From the NCBI GenBank assembly GCA_910586925.1, contig CAJUKG010000009.1, positions 31,111 through 95,110 of the forward strand: a stretch of DNA of 64,000 nt, in the 5' to 3' direction. This document shows, piece after piece, positions 25,722-33,841 of the stretch; positions within the stretch are counted from its first letter, which is position 1, and every line of letters starts with the position of its first letter. The notes under the pieces were generated by a model, which was not told the DNA's origin, did not search any database, and saw nothing but the letters and a program-made list of their open reading frames with translations. Position numbers and translations under genes: made by a program. The stretch comes from an uncultured Christensenellaceae bacterium (lineage in GTDB: Bacteria > Bacillota > Clostridia > Christensenellales > Pumilibacteraceae).

Positions 25722-26918
25722 TTACATTACATTCGTGCTTGCGCAAACCTCGTCGAGCGCGGCTACAAGTCCGTCAATCTGCTCGCGCGTTATGGTGAGC
25801 GGGGGAACGAGTCGCACGGTATTGTGTCCCGCGACGTTGACGAGATACCCGCGTTCGCGCAATTTGCCTTCGATCGCGGCGGCAGGGAGTTTGTCTATAA
25901 ATTGGATCCCGCGCATAAGCCCGCGTCCGCGAATGTCGGTTATGAAGTTGTACTTGGAAAAATGCGCGAGCCGTTCGCCGAAGTATTCGCCGACCTTCGC
26001 GGAGCTTTCGAGAAGTCCGCCTTCGGTGAGGACCTCAAGCACCGAATCGGCGGCGGCGCAGGCGAGCGGATTGCCGCCGAACGTCGAGCCGTGATCGCCG
26101 AGCGCGAACGATGTGCCCACTTCTTCGGACGCAAGACACGCGCCCATCGGTATACCGCCGGCTATGCCTTTTGCGAGCGTGATCATGTCGGGCTTTATCC
26201 CGAAATGCTCGAACGAAAAGAGTTTGCCGGTGCGTCCCATGCCCGTCTGCACTTCGTCGACGATGAAAAGTATTCCTTTCGACTTGCATAATGCGTACGC
26301 ATTTACGAGAAAATCGTTGGAGAACGGACGTACGCCGCACTCGCCTTGAATGGTTTCGAGCATTACCGCGCCCACGCTGTCGTCGAGCTTGGACTTGAAA
26401 TCGTCGAAGTCGTTGTATTTGAAATGCCCGAACCCCGACGGCAGCGGCGCGTACGCTTCGTGCTGTGCGGTGTTGCCGGTAAGCGTGAGGGTCGCGAGCG
26501 ATCTGCCGTGGAATGCGCGTTCGGCGGCGAGTATGCGTTTGTTGCCGCCGTGATTTTTGAAATAGCGTCGGGCGAGCTTGATCGCACATTCGTTCGATTC
26601 CGCGCCCGAGTTCGTCAGAAACACGCGCTGAAATCCCGACGCTTCGCACAGCCGAGTGATATACTTCGACTGTATTTCGGTGTAGTAGTGGTTGGATACG
26701 TGAATCAGTTTGTGCACCTGTTCGCACACCGCCGCGGTGTATTCGGGGTGGTTGTAGCCGAGAATATTCGACGCAATGCCCGCCACGAAATCCACATATT
26801 CGTTGCCGAAAGTGTCGTATACGCAGTTGCCTTCGCCGCGTTCGAGCGCGATATTATCCCGCGCGAAAACGGGCATATAGTGGGTAGCTTCGGCTTCTTT
26901 GATTTTATTGATGTTCAT
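25722..26918 (-). CDS. argD: Acetylornithine aminotransferase
   Basis: A class III PLP aminotransferase that makes N-acetylornithine from N-acetylglutamate semialdehyde. The 398-residue protein has TNSGAESNECAIKLAR for phosphate binding and AFHGRSLATLTLTG. FIVDEVQTGMGRTG and the PLP lysine in ITLAKGIAGGIPMGA follow, then HGSTFGGNPLAC. Its position after argC and argB supports ArgD rather than another omega-aminotransferase. An AAGGTG site precedes the start. It is the last gene of the argC-B-D unit. Confidence 0.94.
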   Translation of the reverse strand: MNINKIKEAEATHYMPVFARDNIALERGEGNCVYDTFGNEYVDFVAGIASNILGYNHPEYTAAVCEQVHKLIHVSNHYYTEIQSKYITRLCEASGFQRVFLTNSGAESNECAIKLARRYFKNHGGNKRILAAERAFHGRSLATLTLTGNTAQHEAYAPLPSGFGHFKYNDFDDFKSKLDDSVGAVMLETIQGECGVRPFSNDFLVNAYALCKSKGILFIVDEVQTGMGRTGKLFSFEHFGIKPDMITLAKGIAGGIPMGACLASEEVGTSFALGDHGSTFGGNPLACAAADSVLEVLTEGGLLESSAKVGEYFGERLAHFSKYNFITDIRGRGLMRGIQFIDKLPAAAIEGKLRERGYLVNVAGHNTVRLVPPLTITREQIDGLVAALDEVCASTNVM

Positions 26919-27003
26919 TGTTCACCTTTTATATTATATTGTTCGGCTTTGCGTAGTTTCCGTAACTGTTTAATATATGCCGACGACACGCAAAAGATTA
27001 CGG

Positions 27004-27867
27004 TCACGCCTCGATCATCGTGCCGACGCCGCTGTCGGTAAACAGTTCGAGGAGTATAGAGTGGGGCAGAGTGCCGTTGAGAACGAATACGCTGTTAATG
27101 CCGCGCTCGATCGCGTCGATACAGCTGTTCGCTTTGGGCACCATGCCGCCCGACACCGCGCCGCTTTCTATCATTTTGCGAAGCTCGCCGATGCTTATGC
27201 GGTTTATGAGCGACGACGCATCGCCGCGTTTTGCCATTATGCCGTCGATGTCGGTGAGGAAAAGCAGTTTCTCGGCGTGCATAGCCGCGCCTATTGCCGC
27301 CGCAGCCACGTCCGCGTTGACGTTGTAGCTGTTGCCCGCTTCGTCGGTCGCTATTGATGCTATTACGGGAACGAATTCGTCTTTGGCGAGAATTTCGAGA
27401 AGTTTGGCGTTGATTTCGGTTATTTTGCCGACGTATCCGAGTTCGGGGTCGAGCTTTTCGGCTTTTATCAGTTGCGAGTCTTTGCCGCAAAGCCCTATCG
27501 CTTTGACGCCCATGGAATTAAGTTCGCCGACGATGTTCTTATTGATCTTGCCGCACAGTATCATCTGCGCGACTTCCATTGTTTGCTCGTCGGTGACGCG
27601 CATGCCGTTTTTGAACTGCGCTTCTATTCCCAGCCTGCCGAGCAGTTTGTTTATTTCGGGACCGCCGCCGTGTACGAGTATGGGGTTTACGCCGACTATT
27701 TTAAGTGCGGCAATGTCTTGAAGAATAGTGGTGGTGACCGCTTCGTCGTTCATGGCGTTCCCGCCGTACTTGACTACTATCGTCTTGCCGGAATATTTGC
27801 GTATGTACGGCAACGCTTCGCATATTATTTGCGCCCGTTCGATCGTCGATTTGTAAGATTCTTTCAT
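27004..27867 (-). CDS. argB: Acetylglutamate kinase
   Basis: ArgB phosphorylates N-acetylglutamate in arginine synthesis and is often feedback controlled by arginine. The 287-residue amino-acid kinase shows TIVVKYGGNAMND, VHGGGPEINKLLGRLGI, the ATP loop LFLTDIDGIM and the C-terminal SGGMVPKANSCIDAI. An N-terminal helix (YKSTIERAQIICEALPYIRKY) like that of arginine-sensitive hexameric enzymes is present, so feedback inhibition is plausible but not proven. GGAG lies before the ATG. It begins 18 bp after argC with no argJ between them. Confidence 0.95.
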   Translation of the reverse strand: MKESYKSTIERAQIICEALPYIRKYSGKTIVVKYGGNAMNDEAVTTTILQDIAALKIVGVNPILVHGGGPEINKLLGRLGIEAQFKNGMRVTDEQTMEVAQMILCGKINKNIVGELNSMGVKAIGLCGKDSQLIKAEKLDPELGYVGKITEINAKLLEILAKDEFVPVIASIATDEAGNSYNVNADVAAAAIGAAMHAEKLLFLTDIDGIMAKRGDASSLINRISIGELRKMIESGAVSGGMVPKANSCIDAIERGINSVFVLNGTLPHSILLELFTDSGVGTMIEA

Positions 27868-27885
27868 TGTTTCGCTCCGAATGTG

Positions 27886-28884
27886 TTAAATAGGCGAGTA
27901 TTGCGGTAAGCCTGCCGTTTCGTCGAGTCCGAACATTATATTCATGTTCTGCACCGCCTGTCCCGCCGCGCCTTTGAGCAGGTTGTCTATGACCGATATA
28001 ACTATGCCGCGATTTCCCGAAAACCGCGCCGAAAACATGCAACGATTGGTGTGCGCGACGTGACCTATCTCGGGCAGCGCGTCGGTGTACGACACGAACG
28101 GCTCGCTCTTGTATGCGCCGCGAAGCACTTCGAGCGCGGCGTCGGGGTCGGGCGTCGTGAAGTACACGGTGGAAAGTATCCCGCGTTTGACGGGCAGCAA
28201 GTGTGGCGTGAATAATACTTCTTTGCCGAGTTTTTCGCTTATTTCGGGTGCGTGACGATGCGTGAACAGCCCGTACGCTTTGAAATTCTCGTCGAGATTG
28301 CAGTACGAATAGTTTTCGTCGCTCTTTCTGCCCGCGCCGCTCACGCCGCTCTTGCTGTCCGCGATTATGTTCGATGCGAGTCCCGCGCGGCAAAGCGGAA
28401 GCATGGGGAGAAGCACGCTCGTAACGTAACAGCCGGGATTAGCGACGAGCTTCGCGGCGCGTATTTTATCGCGCGCGGTTTCGCACAATCCGTATACGGC
28501 GAGCTTGTTGAGATCGGGGCGGGGATGGGTCACGCCGTATACGCCGTTGTACAGCTCCGTGTCGTCGAACCGATAGTCGGCGGAGAGGTCGATCACCCGC
28601 ACGCCGCAGTCGATAAGTTCGCCGACGAGCGATGCGCCCGCGGTTTGCGGCAACGCGACGAATACCGCGTCGCACGTTTTGAGAAGCGGGTCTTTCATGC
28701 CCGAAAAAACGAGCGGGCAGGGCAGAGCGGGAAAAACGTCGCATACGCGCTTGCCCTCGTTCGCACGGCTCGTCGCGACGACGAGCGTGCAGTCGGGGTG
28801 AGCGGAGATAAGCCGCAGGACTTCCGCGCCCGCATACCCGTTCGCACCCACTATGCCGATTTTGAGTTTGTTTGATTTCTTCAT
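27886..28884 (-). CDS. argC: N-acetyl-gamma-glutamyl-phosphate reductase
   Basis: ArgC reduces N-acetylglutamyl phosphate to the semialdehyde with NADPH. The 332-residue protein has the dinucleotide-binding GIVGANGYAGAEVLRL, the catalytic cysteine in VANPGCYVTSVLLPM, and SGVSGAGRKSDENYSYCN. HTNRCMFSARF lies near the C-terminus. It is the first gene of the argC-argB-argD transcript and has a near-consensus promoter just upstream that runs back to back with that of the DUF4062 gene. Confidence 0.96.
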   Translation of the reverse strand: MKKSNKLKIGIVGANGYAGAEVLRLISAHPDCTLVVATSRANEGKRVCDVFPALPCPLVFSGMKDPLLKTCDAVFVALPQTAGASLVGELIDCGVRVIDLSADYRFDDTELYNGVYGVTHPRPDLNKLAVYGLCETARDKIRAAKLVANPGCYVTSVLLPMLPLCRAGLASNIIADSKSGVSGAGRKSDENYSYCNLDENFKAYGLFTHRHAPEISEKLGKEVLFTPHLLPVKRGILSTVYFTTPDPDAALEVLRGAYKSEPFVSYTDALPEIGHVAHTNRCMFSARFSGNRGIVISVIDNLLKGAAGQAVQNMNIMFGLDETAGLPQYSPI

Positions 28885-28935
28885 GATATTTACGCCGAAT
28901 TTTGCGGCTCGCCGCAGTGTGATTATTATACTGCA

Positions 28936-28964
28936 ATTATACTACACCCGACGCGAAAAATCAA
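28936..28964 (-). promoter_or_regulatory. Sigma-A-type promoter of argC
   Basis: On the minus strand TTGATT (28959-28964) and TATAAT (28936-28941) with a 17-bp spacer. A second TATAAT-like sequence lies just downstream, which may be part of an operator. Confidence 0.72.
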
Positions 28965-29003
28965 CCGAAATATACGCGGTATCGGCAATCGCGCAAAAGA
29001 CGG

Positions 29004-29032
29004 TTGACAACGAGGTGTGATTGTGATAGAAT
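29004..29032 (+). promoter_or_regulatory. Sigma-A-type promoter of the DUF4062/STAND gene
   Basis: A consensus TTGACA (29004-29009), a 17-bp spacer and TAGAAT (29027-29032), divergent from the argC promoter. Both promoters share about 180 bp, so a regulator of one could affect the other. Confidence 0.78.
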
Positions 29033-29067
29033 ATACACAATGCAGCTTTTATCAAAGGAAAAATAAG

Positions 29068-32000
29068 ATGATAAACGTATTTGTATCGAGCACGTTTAAC
29101 GATATGCACGGTGAGCGCGACGCCATTCAGCTTCGCGTGCTTCCCGAAATAAGAAAACTCGCAGAGAATGCGGGGGAAGGGTTCGACTTTTGCGATTTGC
29201 GTTGGGGAATAGATACGCATGATGTCGAAGAAGAAGGGCGCATGAGTAAAATTCTCGATGTGTGTTTCGGTGAAATAGTTAAATGCAAGCCGTATATGGT
29301 AGTGCTTTTGGGCGAGCGGTACGGGTCGACGCCTGCAGAGAGTCGGTTGAACGAGGTGGTTAGGTGCATGAACGCGGCGTGCGGCAGTAACAGCTTTGCG
29401 GTGTCTGACGTCGCCGAAAAGAGTTATACCGACCTCGAAATAATTTTCGGACCGTTGCGCGACGACGAGCAATTCAAACGCACATTGTTCTTTTTTCGCA
29501 ACCATATCGACGGTGCGCCCGCATCGTTCGGCGGATCGGAGGACGATGCGCGAAAGATGCGCGAATTGAAGGCAATTATAAACGAGCGCAAGAAAAAACT
29601 CGGCACCGATAACGTGAAAGAGTACACCCTTGGTTGGGACGGGGATAATAATAAGCCTACGGGTATCGAGGAGTTTTCCGATGCTGTGGCGGAAGAACTT
29701 TGCAATTTGTTGCAACCCGTTTTCGACAGCGCGAAAAAATTGACAGACAGCGAGCGCAGACTCCTTCGCAGCAAATTGTTTTTGCGTAATAAAGCGGCGG
29801 TTGCTACAGGTTTGGAAAAGACTGTCGAAGAGTGTGAAAGGCGACTCGGAAAATACCGAGAGCTTATTATATACGGTTCGCGCGGGAGCGGCAAGAGCTG
29901 TTTGGCGGGAAAACTCGCCGAGAGAGTAAAAGGGAGAGGTAGCAATGTTTACGTGTATTGTTGCGACCGCGAAAATCATCCGAGCGTGTACGATATTTAC
30001 GAAGATCTGTGCGAATACTTAAAGGACAAAATTTCATGTTCGAACGATTGCGTAAAAGAAAAAAGTTTAGATTCGGATTTTTATAAAATATTGCGAGAGT
30101 ACATGTATACTTACGATAATTCGGATAATCGGCCGTTGTATGTGTTTGTGGACGGTGTTGACAAAATAGACAGGGATGGCAACAATGGTTATGAGGTTCC
30201 TATTCTTCCGAATATTTATAGCAAAATTTTTTTCGTATATACGCATATGACGGATTTGCAATCGACATATGGCGATAGCACCACATACATGCACTTGCAG
30301 TCCGTATCACTTGATATAAAGAACGTGTTGCGTACGCATACCGAGGTGCGCGGACGCTCGTTGCCGTCGGAAATCGTCGTTAAATTAAAGCAAAAGCTTT
30401 CCGATAAAAATTTGTATTTTGTGGGATTATTGTTAAAACGCCTGTCGCTTCTTAATGCCGACGATTTTGCCGACGGTACCGGTACCGAAAACCAGCTTGC
30501 TATATACGGACGTATTGCCGACGAAATTCCGGATACAATAGAACAATTCGCGTTGTATTTGATAAATATCGTCAAAGAGCGCACGTCGCCGAAGTTCGCT
30601 GAAAAGATCACGGATTATTTTGCTGCCGCAGGGAAGTGCGGACTGCGGCGAACCGACATTCGCGAACTTATTATCGCCGACGGTATAGAATGGGATAACC
30701 GTTCTTTCGAAACGTTCGTCGATATACTCGACAATATTTTTATACGGACCGACGACGGCAGAGTAGCTATAGAAAACAAAGAGCTTGCAAAACTTCTTGC
30801 GAACGAGGAAACCGTTGCGTTTTGCCGTAAGCACATTCTCAAGCATATAAAAGCTTTGCCGATAACAGACGAGTATCGCAAGTCGAATTTGTTAGACTTC
30901 TGCATGCTTTGCGACGATAAAGTCGGGTTTGTCGTCGCGCTTCAAAACGAATATTTTTATAGTGAAACATTTGTGCGGTCATTTGACAATTTCGACAAAA
31001 CGAATTGGTTTTTGAATGTCCTTGACTGCGGCGAAGCATGCGGAGCGGATGAGCGAATAGTGCAATTCATTGTCGAGACCATACCTCAATATGCGAAGCT
31101 TCCTACCGGGGTGTTGTGCGATATTTACGGGCATGCCGCAAAATTATGCGAACGTATTTGCTGTTCCGAAAGGCTCAAAGCCATGGTTCATGAGCTTTTA
31201 TCGCGCTATGCTCCGGGATCCGAATATAATGCGCTTACCGAAGGCAGAATCGCATTGGATATTTTTAAGGCGAACGAAAATAATTTGGATTCGTTCGGTT
31301 TAATAAGAATGGGGTGTGCCTACGATAATCGTGTATATCAGTTGCGTGTACGCCGATTGTATGATGAAACATTGACTGTTCTCGATGAATTTTACGGCTT
31401 CATTGAACGGCACACCACACGTTTCGCAAGTATGAGGAAAGCTTATTTTTTGTACTTGTACGCAAAAGAATATGAAAATGTTTTCAATGAGCTGTATCGT
31501 GCGCACGAGAATTACGACGATTGCGCAATTTATGAAAAGAAATATTTTGAAGCGGAATATAGGTGTTGTCTAATATACGAAGAGTGTTTGAAATTGTTTT
31601 GCGAAGATTTTTATTTCGGAGAATATGAAAAGCAGATGGCGGATATTCTTCTGAAATTGCATTTGCCTGACCGTAATCTGTCGCGATCCGAGTCCGAAGA
31701 GCGAATAAAAAGAGTTACCGCACATATAGACAAGGTTGTCGATAGATGCAACACAAATCTATTGTCGGCTGTTGCATTTTATTACGGTAATTGTTGCGAG
31801 TTCTTTTTGCAAACAAATCAAAAAGAACAGGCACTCGAATATGCTCGACGGACGATAGACGTCATAAAAATCGACAAATCTTACAATGATAACAGTTATG
31901 GCAGTCTTTTCCATATGTGTTGCGCGTACACGGTTTTGGCGCAATGTTTGTATGAAGTTGATAAACCGAAAGAAGCACTTGAAACGATTGCTTTGGCAGA

Positions 32001-32439
32001 AGCCAAAATAAATTGCATGCACGAATACGGGCATCGTTTGGCTATAGACGTCGAGATAAAGGCGTATTATGAAAAATTTCGCGCTCTTGTGAAATTGAAA
32101 AGATACGAGGAAAGTATAAATACCGCAAACGTCCTAATGACGGCTATCGAGAAAACCGACAACGATCCCAATCTGCTCGATTTGTTTGTCGATACGCTTG
32201 CAAAATTATCGGATATAGCAAAAGCAAGTTTGATTCCGATCGGAAGAATGAAAGATTATGCGAGTAAGATTAACAGTGCATGCTCGTGTATGTGCAGACT
32301 GTATTCTTTCACCGACGAGGGATATGCTATGCGTTATCTGTTTAAAGATATAATAAAATCCTTCGTAAATATTTGTAAAGAAAAAAACGACGCAAAAATG
32401 GCAAAATATTTGCGACGTACTTACTTGCAACATAAATAA
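29068..32439 (+). CDS. DUF4062-P-loop NTPase-TPR protein (STAND-like, putative defence or signalling protein)
   Basis: A 1123-residue multidomain protein. Residues 1 to ~100 match DUF4062, beginning INVFVSSTFNDMHGERDAI, with VVLLGERYG. A second conserved block reaches about residue 170. The NTPase domain has Walker A GSRGSGKS (270-277) and Walker B VFVDGVDKID (Asp pair about 362 and 365), followed by a sensor-like strand IFFVYTHMT. From about residue 480 it is helical, and the C-terminal third contains TPR-like pairs such as AQCLYEVDKPKEALETIALAEAK. This effector-NTPase-repeat order is that of STAND proteins such as Avs. Base composition is visibly more AT-rich than the arg genes. ATG 29068 follows an AAAGGA site. 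It meets the next gene tail to tail with a 7-bp gap. Defence function is inference. Confidence 0.8.
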   Translation: MINVFVSSTFNDMHGERDAIQLRVLPEIRKLAENAGEGFDFCDLRWGIDTHDVEEEGRMSKILDVCFGEIVKCKPYMVVLLGERYGSTPAESRLNEVVRCMNAACGSNSFAVSDVAEKSYTDLEIIFGPLRDDEQFKRTLFFFRNHIDGAPASFGGSEDDARKMRELKAIINERKKKLGTDNVKEYTLGWDGDNNKPTGIEEFSDAVAEELCNLLQPVFDSAKKLTDSERRLLRSKLFLRNKAAVATGLEKTVEECERRLGKYRELIIYGSRGSGKSCLAGKLAERVKGRGSNVYVYCCDRENHPSVYDIYEDLCEYLKDKISCSNDCVKEKSLDSDFYKILREYMYTYDNSDNRPLYVFVDGVDKIDRDGNNGYEVPILPNIYSKIFFVYTHMTDLQSTYGDSTTYMHLQSVSLDIKNVLRTHTEVRGRSLPSEIVVKLKQKLSDKNLYFVGLLLKRLSLLNADDFADGTGTENQLAIYGRIADEIPDTIEQFALYLINIVKERTSPKFAEKITDYFAAAGKCGLRRTDIRELIIADGIEWDNRSFETFVDILDNIFIRTDDGRVAIENKELAKLLANEETVAFCRKHILKHIKALPITDEYRKSNLLDFCMLCDDKVGFVVALQNEYFYSETFVRSFDNFDKTNWFLNVLDCGEACGADERIVQFIVETIPQYAKLPTGVLCDIYGHAAKLCERICCSERLKAMVHELLSRYAPGSEYNALTEGRIALDIFKANENNLDSFGLIRMGCAYDNRVYQLRVRRLYDETLTVLDEFYGFIERHTTRFASMRKAYFLYLYAKEYENVFNELYRAHENYDDCAIYEKKYFEAEYRCCLIYEECLKLFCEDFYFGEYEKQMADILLKLHLPDRNLSRSESEERIKRVTAHIDKVVDRCNTNLLSAVAFYYGNCCEFFLQTNQKEQALEYARRTIDVIKIDKSYNDNSYGSLFHMCCAYTVLAQCLYEVDKPKEALETIALAEAKINCMHEYGHRLAIDVEIKAYYEKFRALVKLKRYEESINTANVLMTAIEKTDNDPNLLDLFVDTLAKLSDIAKASLIPIGRMKDYASKINSACSCMCRLYSFTDEGYAMRYLFKDIIKSFVNICKEKNDAKMAKYLRRTYLQHK

Positions 32440-32446
32440 ACGCAGG

Positions 32447-33445
32447 TTACTTTTCTGACAGAAAGGCGTCGATGCGCTCGATCGTTTTTATGAGGTTGGA
32501 GTGACCGAAACCGTGTTCTTCGCCGTGTACTTTATAGAGTTTTGCATGATCGTAATATTCGATCGCTTCTTCCGAAAAAGCTATGTCGACGAGCGGGTCT
32601 TTCGTGCCGTGAAAGATGACCGTTCTGCCCGAGTACGTCGATATGTAGTTATATAAGTCTGCGGTAATGTCGAGTCTGTTTCGCAGTATGTCGGCGGCGA
32701 GCGGACTGTCGGTAACCGTGAAATTCGATGGTACGAACTCGAAAACCGCATCGGCATAGCTGCGTTTCATATCTTTGCCGAGCACTTCGATGCGGTCGGG
32801 CAGGGCGTCTTTCGAACCGAAGCGCAAGGCGATTTCGGAAACTATCGAAAATCCCGGATACATCATGATAAGTCCCGCAATGCGGTCGGAAAGCTCGGCG
32901 GCGGTCAGTGCGCAAACAAGCCCGCCTTGACTTTCGCCGTAGAGATATATGTTGTCGGTATCTGTTGTCGGAAGCCCCGAAACAAGCTCGTGCACGGCGA
33001 GTAGGTCGGCTTTTTCGGTGAGTATCGTCATGTCCTCCATAGCCATATCGCTTTTGGTCGTGGGACTGCCGCCGCAAAAATCGAAAGCGTAACATGCGTA
33101 ACCGCGCCGCGCGAGCAGTGTCGGAACGGTGTTGGACATATTCACGTTGAAGCCGTGGCACACGATGACGGTGCGGAGCTTTCCGTAATATACCGACGGT
33201 AAAAACAATCTGCCGTATATATTGCCGTTTTCGCTCGCGCACGGCAATTCTTGCACAGTGTTTGACAGCTGTATGCCGCAAACGGAACAGCGCGTTTCGC
33301 CGTCCCACGAGTGACTGCAAACTTCGCCGCAGTCCGCGCATTTGCCGTCGACGTAATCATGCGCGTGCGGCGCGCCGCATCCCGTGCATAGCGTGGCGAT
33401 TATCATTATGATAATGACTGAAAATTCGTAAATTCGATATTTCAT
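32447..33445 (-). CDS. Lipoprotein alpha/beta hydrolase with zinc-ribbon-like linker
   Basis: A 332-residue predicted lipoprotein: N-terminal helix ending TLCTGC. A short Cys/His-rich segment follows (CADCGEVCSHSWDGETRCSVCG), with two CxxCG knuckles. Then comes an alpha/beta hydrolase fold of the acyl esterase/BAAT type: RTVIVCHGFNVNMS, the nucleophile elbow LYGESQGGL, the acid in HGTKDPLVD and the His in EEHGFGH. All three catalytic residues are present, so it should be active on esters outside the cell. ATG 33445 is chosen because the longer reading frame would cross the tRNA-Leu gene. No promoter is visible between it and the tRNA terminator. Confidence 0.82.
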   Translation of the reverse strand: MKYRIYEFSVIIIMIIATLCTGCGAPHAHDYVDGKCADCGEVCSHSWDGETRCSVCGIQLSNTVQELPCASENGNIYGRLFLPSVYYGKLRTVIVCHGFNVNMSNTVPTLLARRGYACYAFDFCGGSPTTKSDMAMEDMTILTEKADLLAVHELVSGLPTTDTDNIYLYGESQGGLVCALTAAELSDRIAGLIMMYPGFSIVSEIALRFGSKDALPDRIEVLGKDMKRSYADAVFEFVPSNFTVTDSPLAADILRNRLDITADLYNYISTYSGRTVIFHGTKDPLVDIAFSEEAIEYYDHAKLYKVHGEEHGFGHSNLIKTIERIDAFLSEK

Positions 33446-33463
33446 GAACTGCCTGTTTTTCGT

Positions 33464-33505
33464 TAAATAAAAATCCCCCGACGCACTGATTCGTTTAGGG
33501 GATTT
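33464..33505 (-). terminator. Terminator after tRNA-Leu
   Basis: On the minus strand AAATCCCC (complement of 33498-33505) pairs with GGGGATTT (complement of 33471-33478), followed by a T-rich tract. Confidence 0.8.
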
Positions 33506-33507
33506 CT

Positions 33508-33595
33508 TGGTGCCGGTGATCGGGGTCGAACCGATACGGATTATTAGTCCACCGGATTTTGAGTCCGGCGCGTCTGCCAATTCCACCACACCGGC
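33508..33595 (-). tRNA. tRNA-Leu (anticodon CAA)
   Basis: The minus strand folds as a class II tRNA. The acceptor stem GCCGGTG pairs with CACCGGC, followed by discriminator A and an encoded CCA. The D arm contains TGGCAGAC, and the anticodon stem CCGGA/TCCGG encloses the loop CTCAAAA, giving anticodon CAA. A long variable arm (GTGGACTAATAATCCGT) and the T arm GGTTCGACCCC identify leucine. It has its own promoter and terminator. Confidence 0.95.
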
Positions 33596-33607
33596 AAAAG
33601 CATAGTC

Positions 33608-33636
33608 AGTATACATCATTTTATCGGGATTGTCAA
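33608..33636 (-). promoter_or_regulatory. Promoter of tRNA-Leu
   Basis: On the minus strand consensus TTGACA (33631-33636) and TATACT (33608-33613) with a 17-bp spacer, about 12 nt before the tRNA 5' end. Confidence 0.82.
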
Positions 33637-33759
33637 GCGTTTTTGCGGGCGGCGGGGCATTTTGCATTCCGTATGTTTGCGTGCGCAGAACGTTTCGCCG
33701 ATCTTTTCGAGATGTGCTATGAAACAGGAAAAATTGTGCAAATTTATATCACAAAATCT

Positions 33760-33788
33760 TTGATTATTTCGTCGAAATAGTATAAAAT
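33760..33788 (+). promoter_or_regulatory. Promoter of cardiolipin synthase gene
   Basis: TTGATT (33760-33765), a 17-bp spacer and TAAAAT (33783-33788). Confidence 0.7.
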
Positions 33789-33841
33789 ATACTTGTATAT
33801 TCGCGAATAGACATTCGCTGCGGAGTGTCGGGAAGAATTCA

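Noticed and set aside
28936..29032. ARG box in the argC/DUF4062 divergent promoter region
   Set aside because: Palindromic AT-rich sequence around the argC -10 was compared with the ArgR consensus, but several core positions do not match.
29068..33636. Genomic island integrated at tRNA-Leu
   Set aside because: The AT-richer DUF4062 gene lies near a tRNA gene, but there is no integrase and no duplicated tRNA 3' end was seen on its far side.
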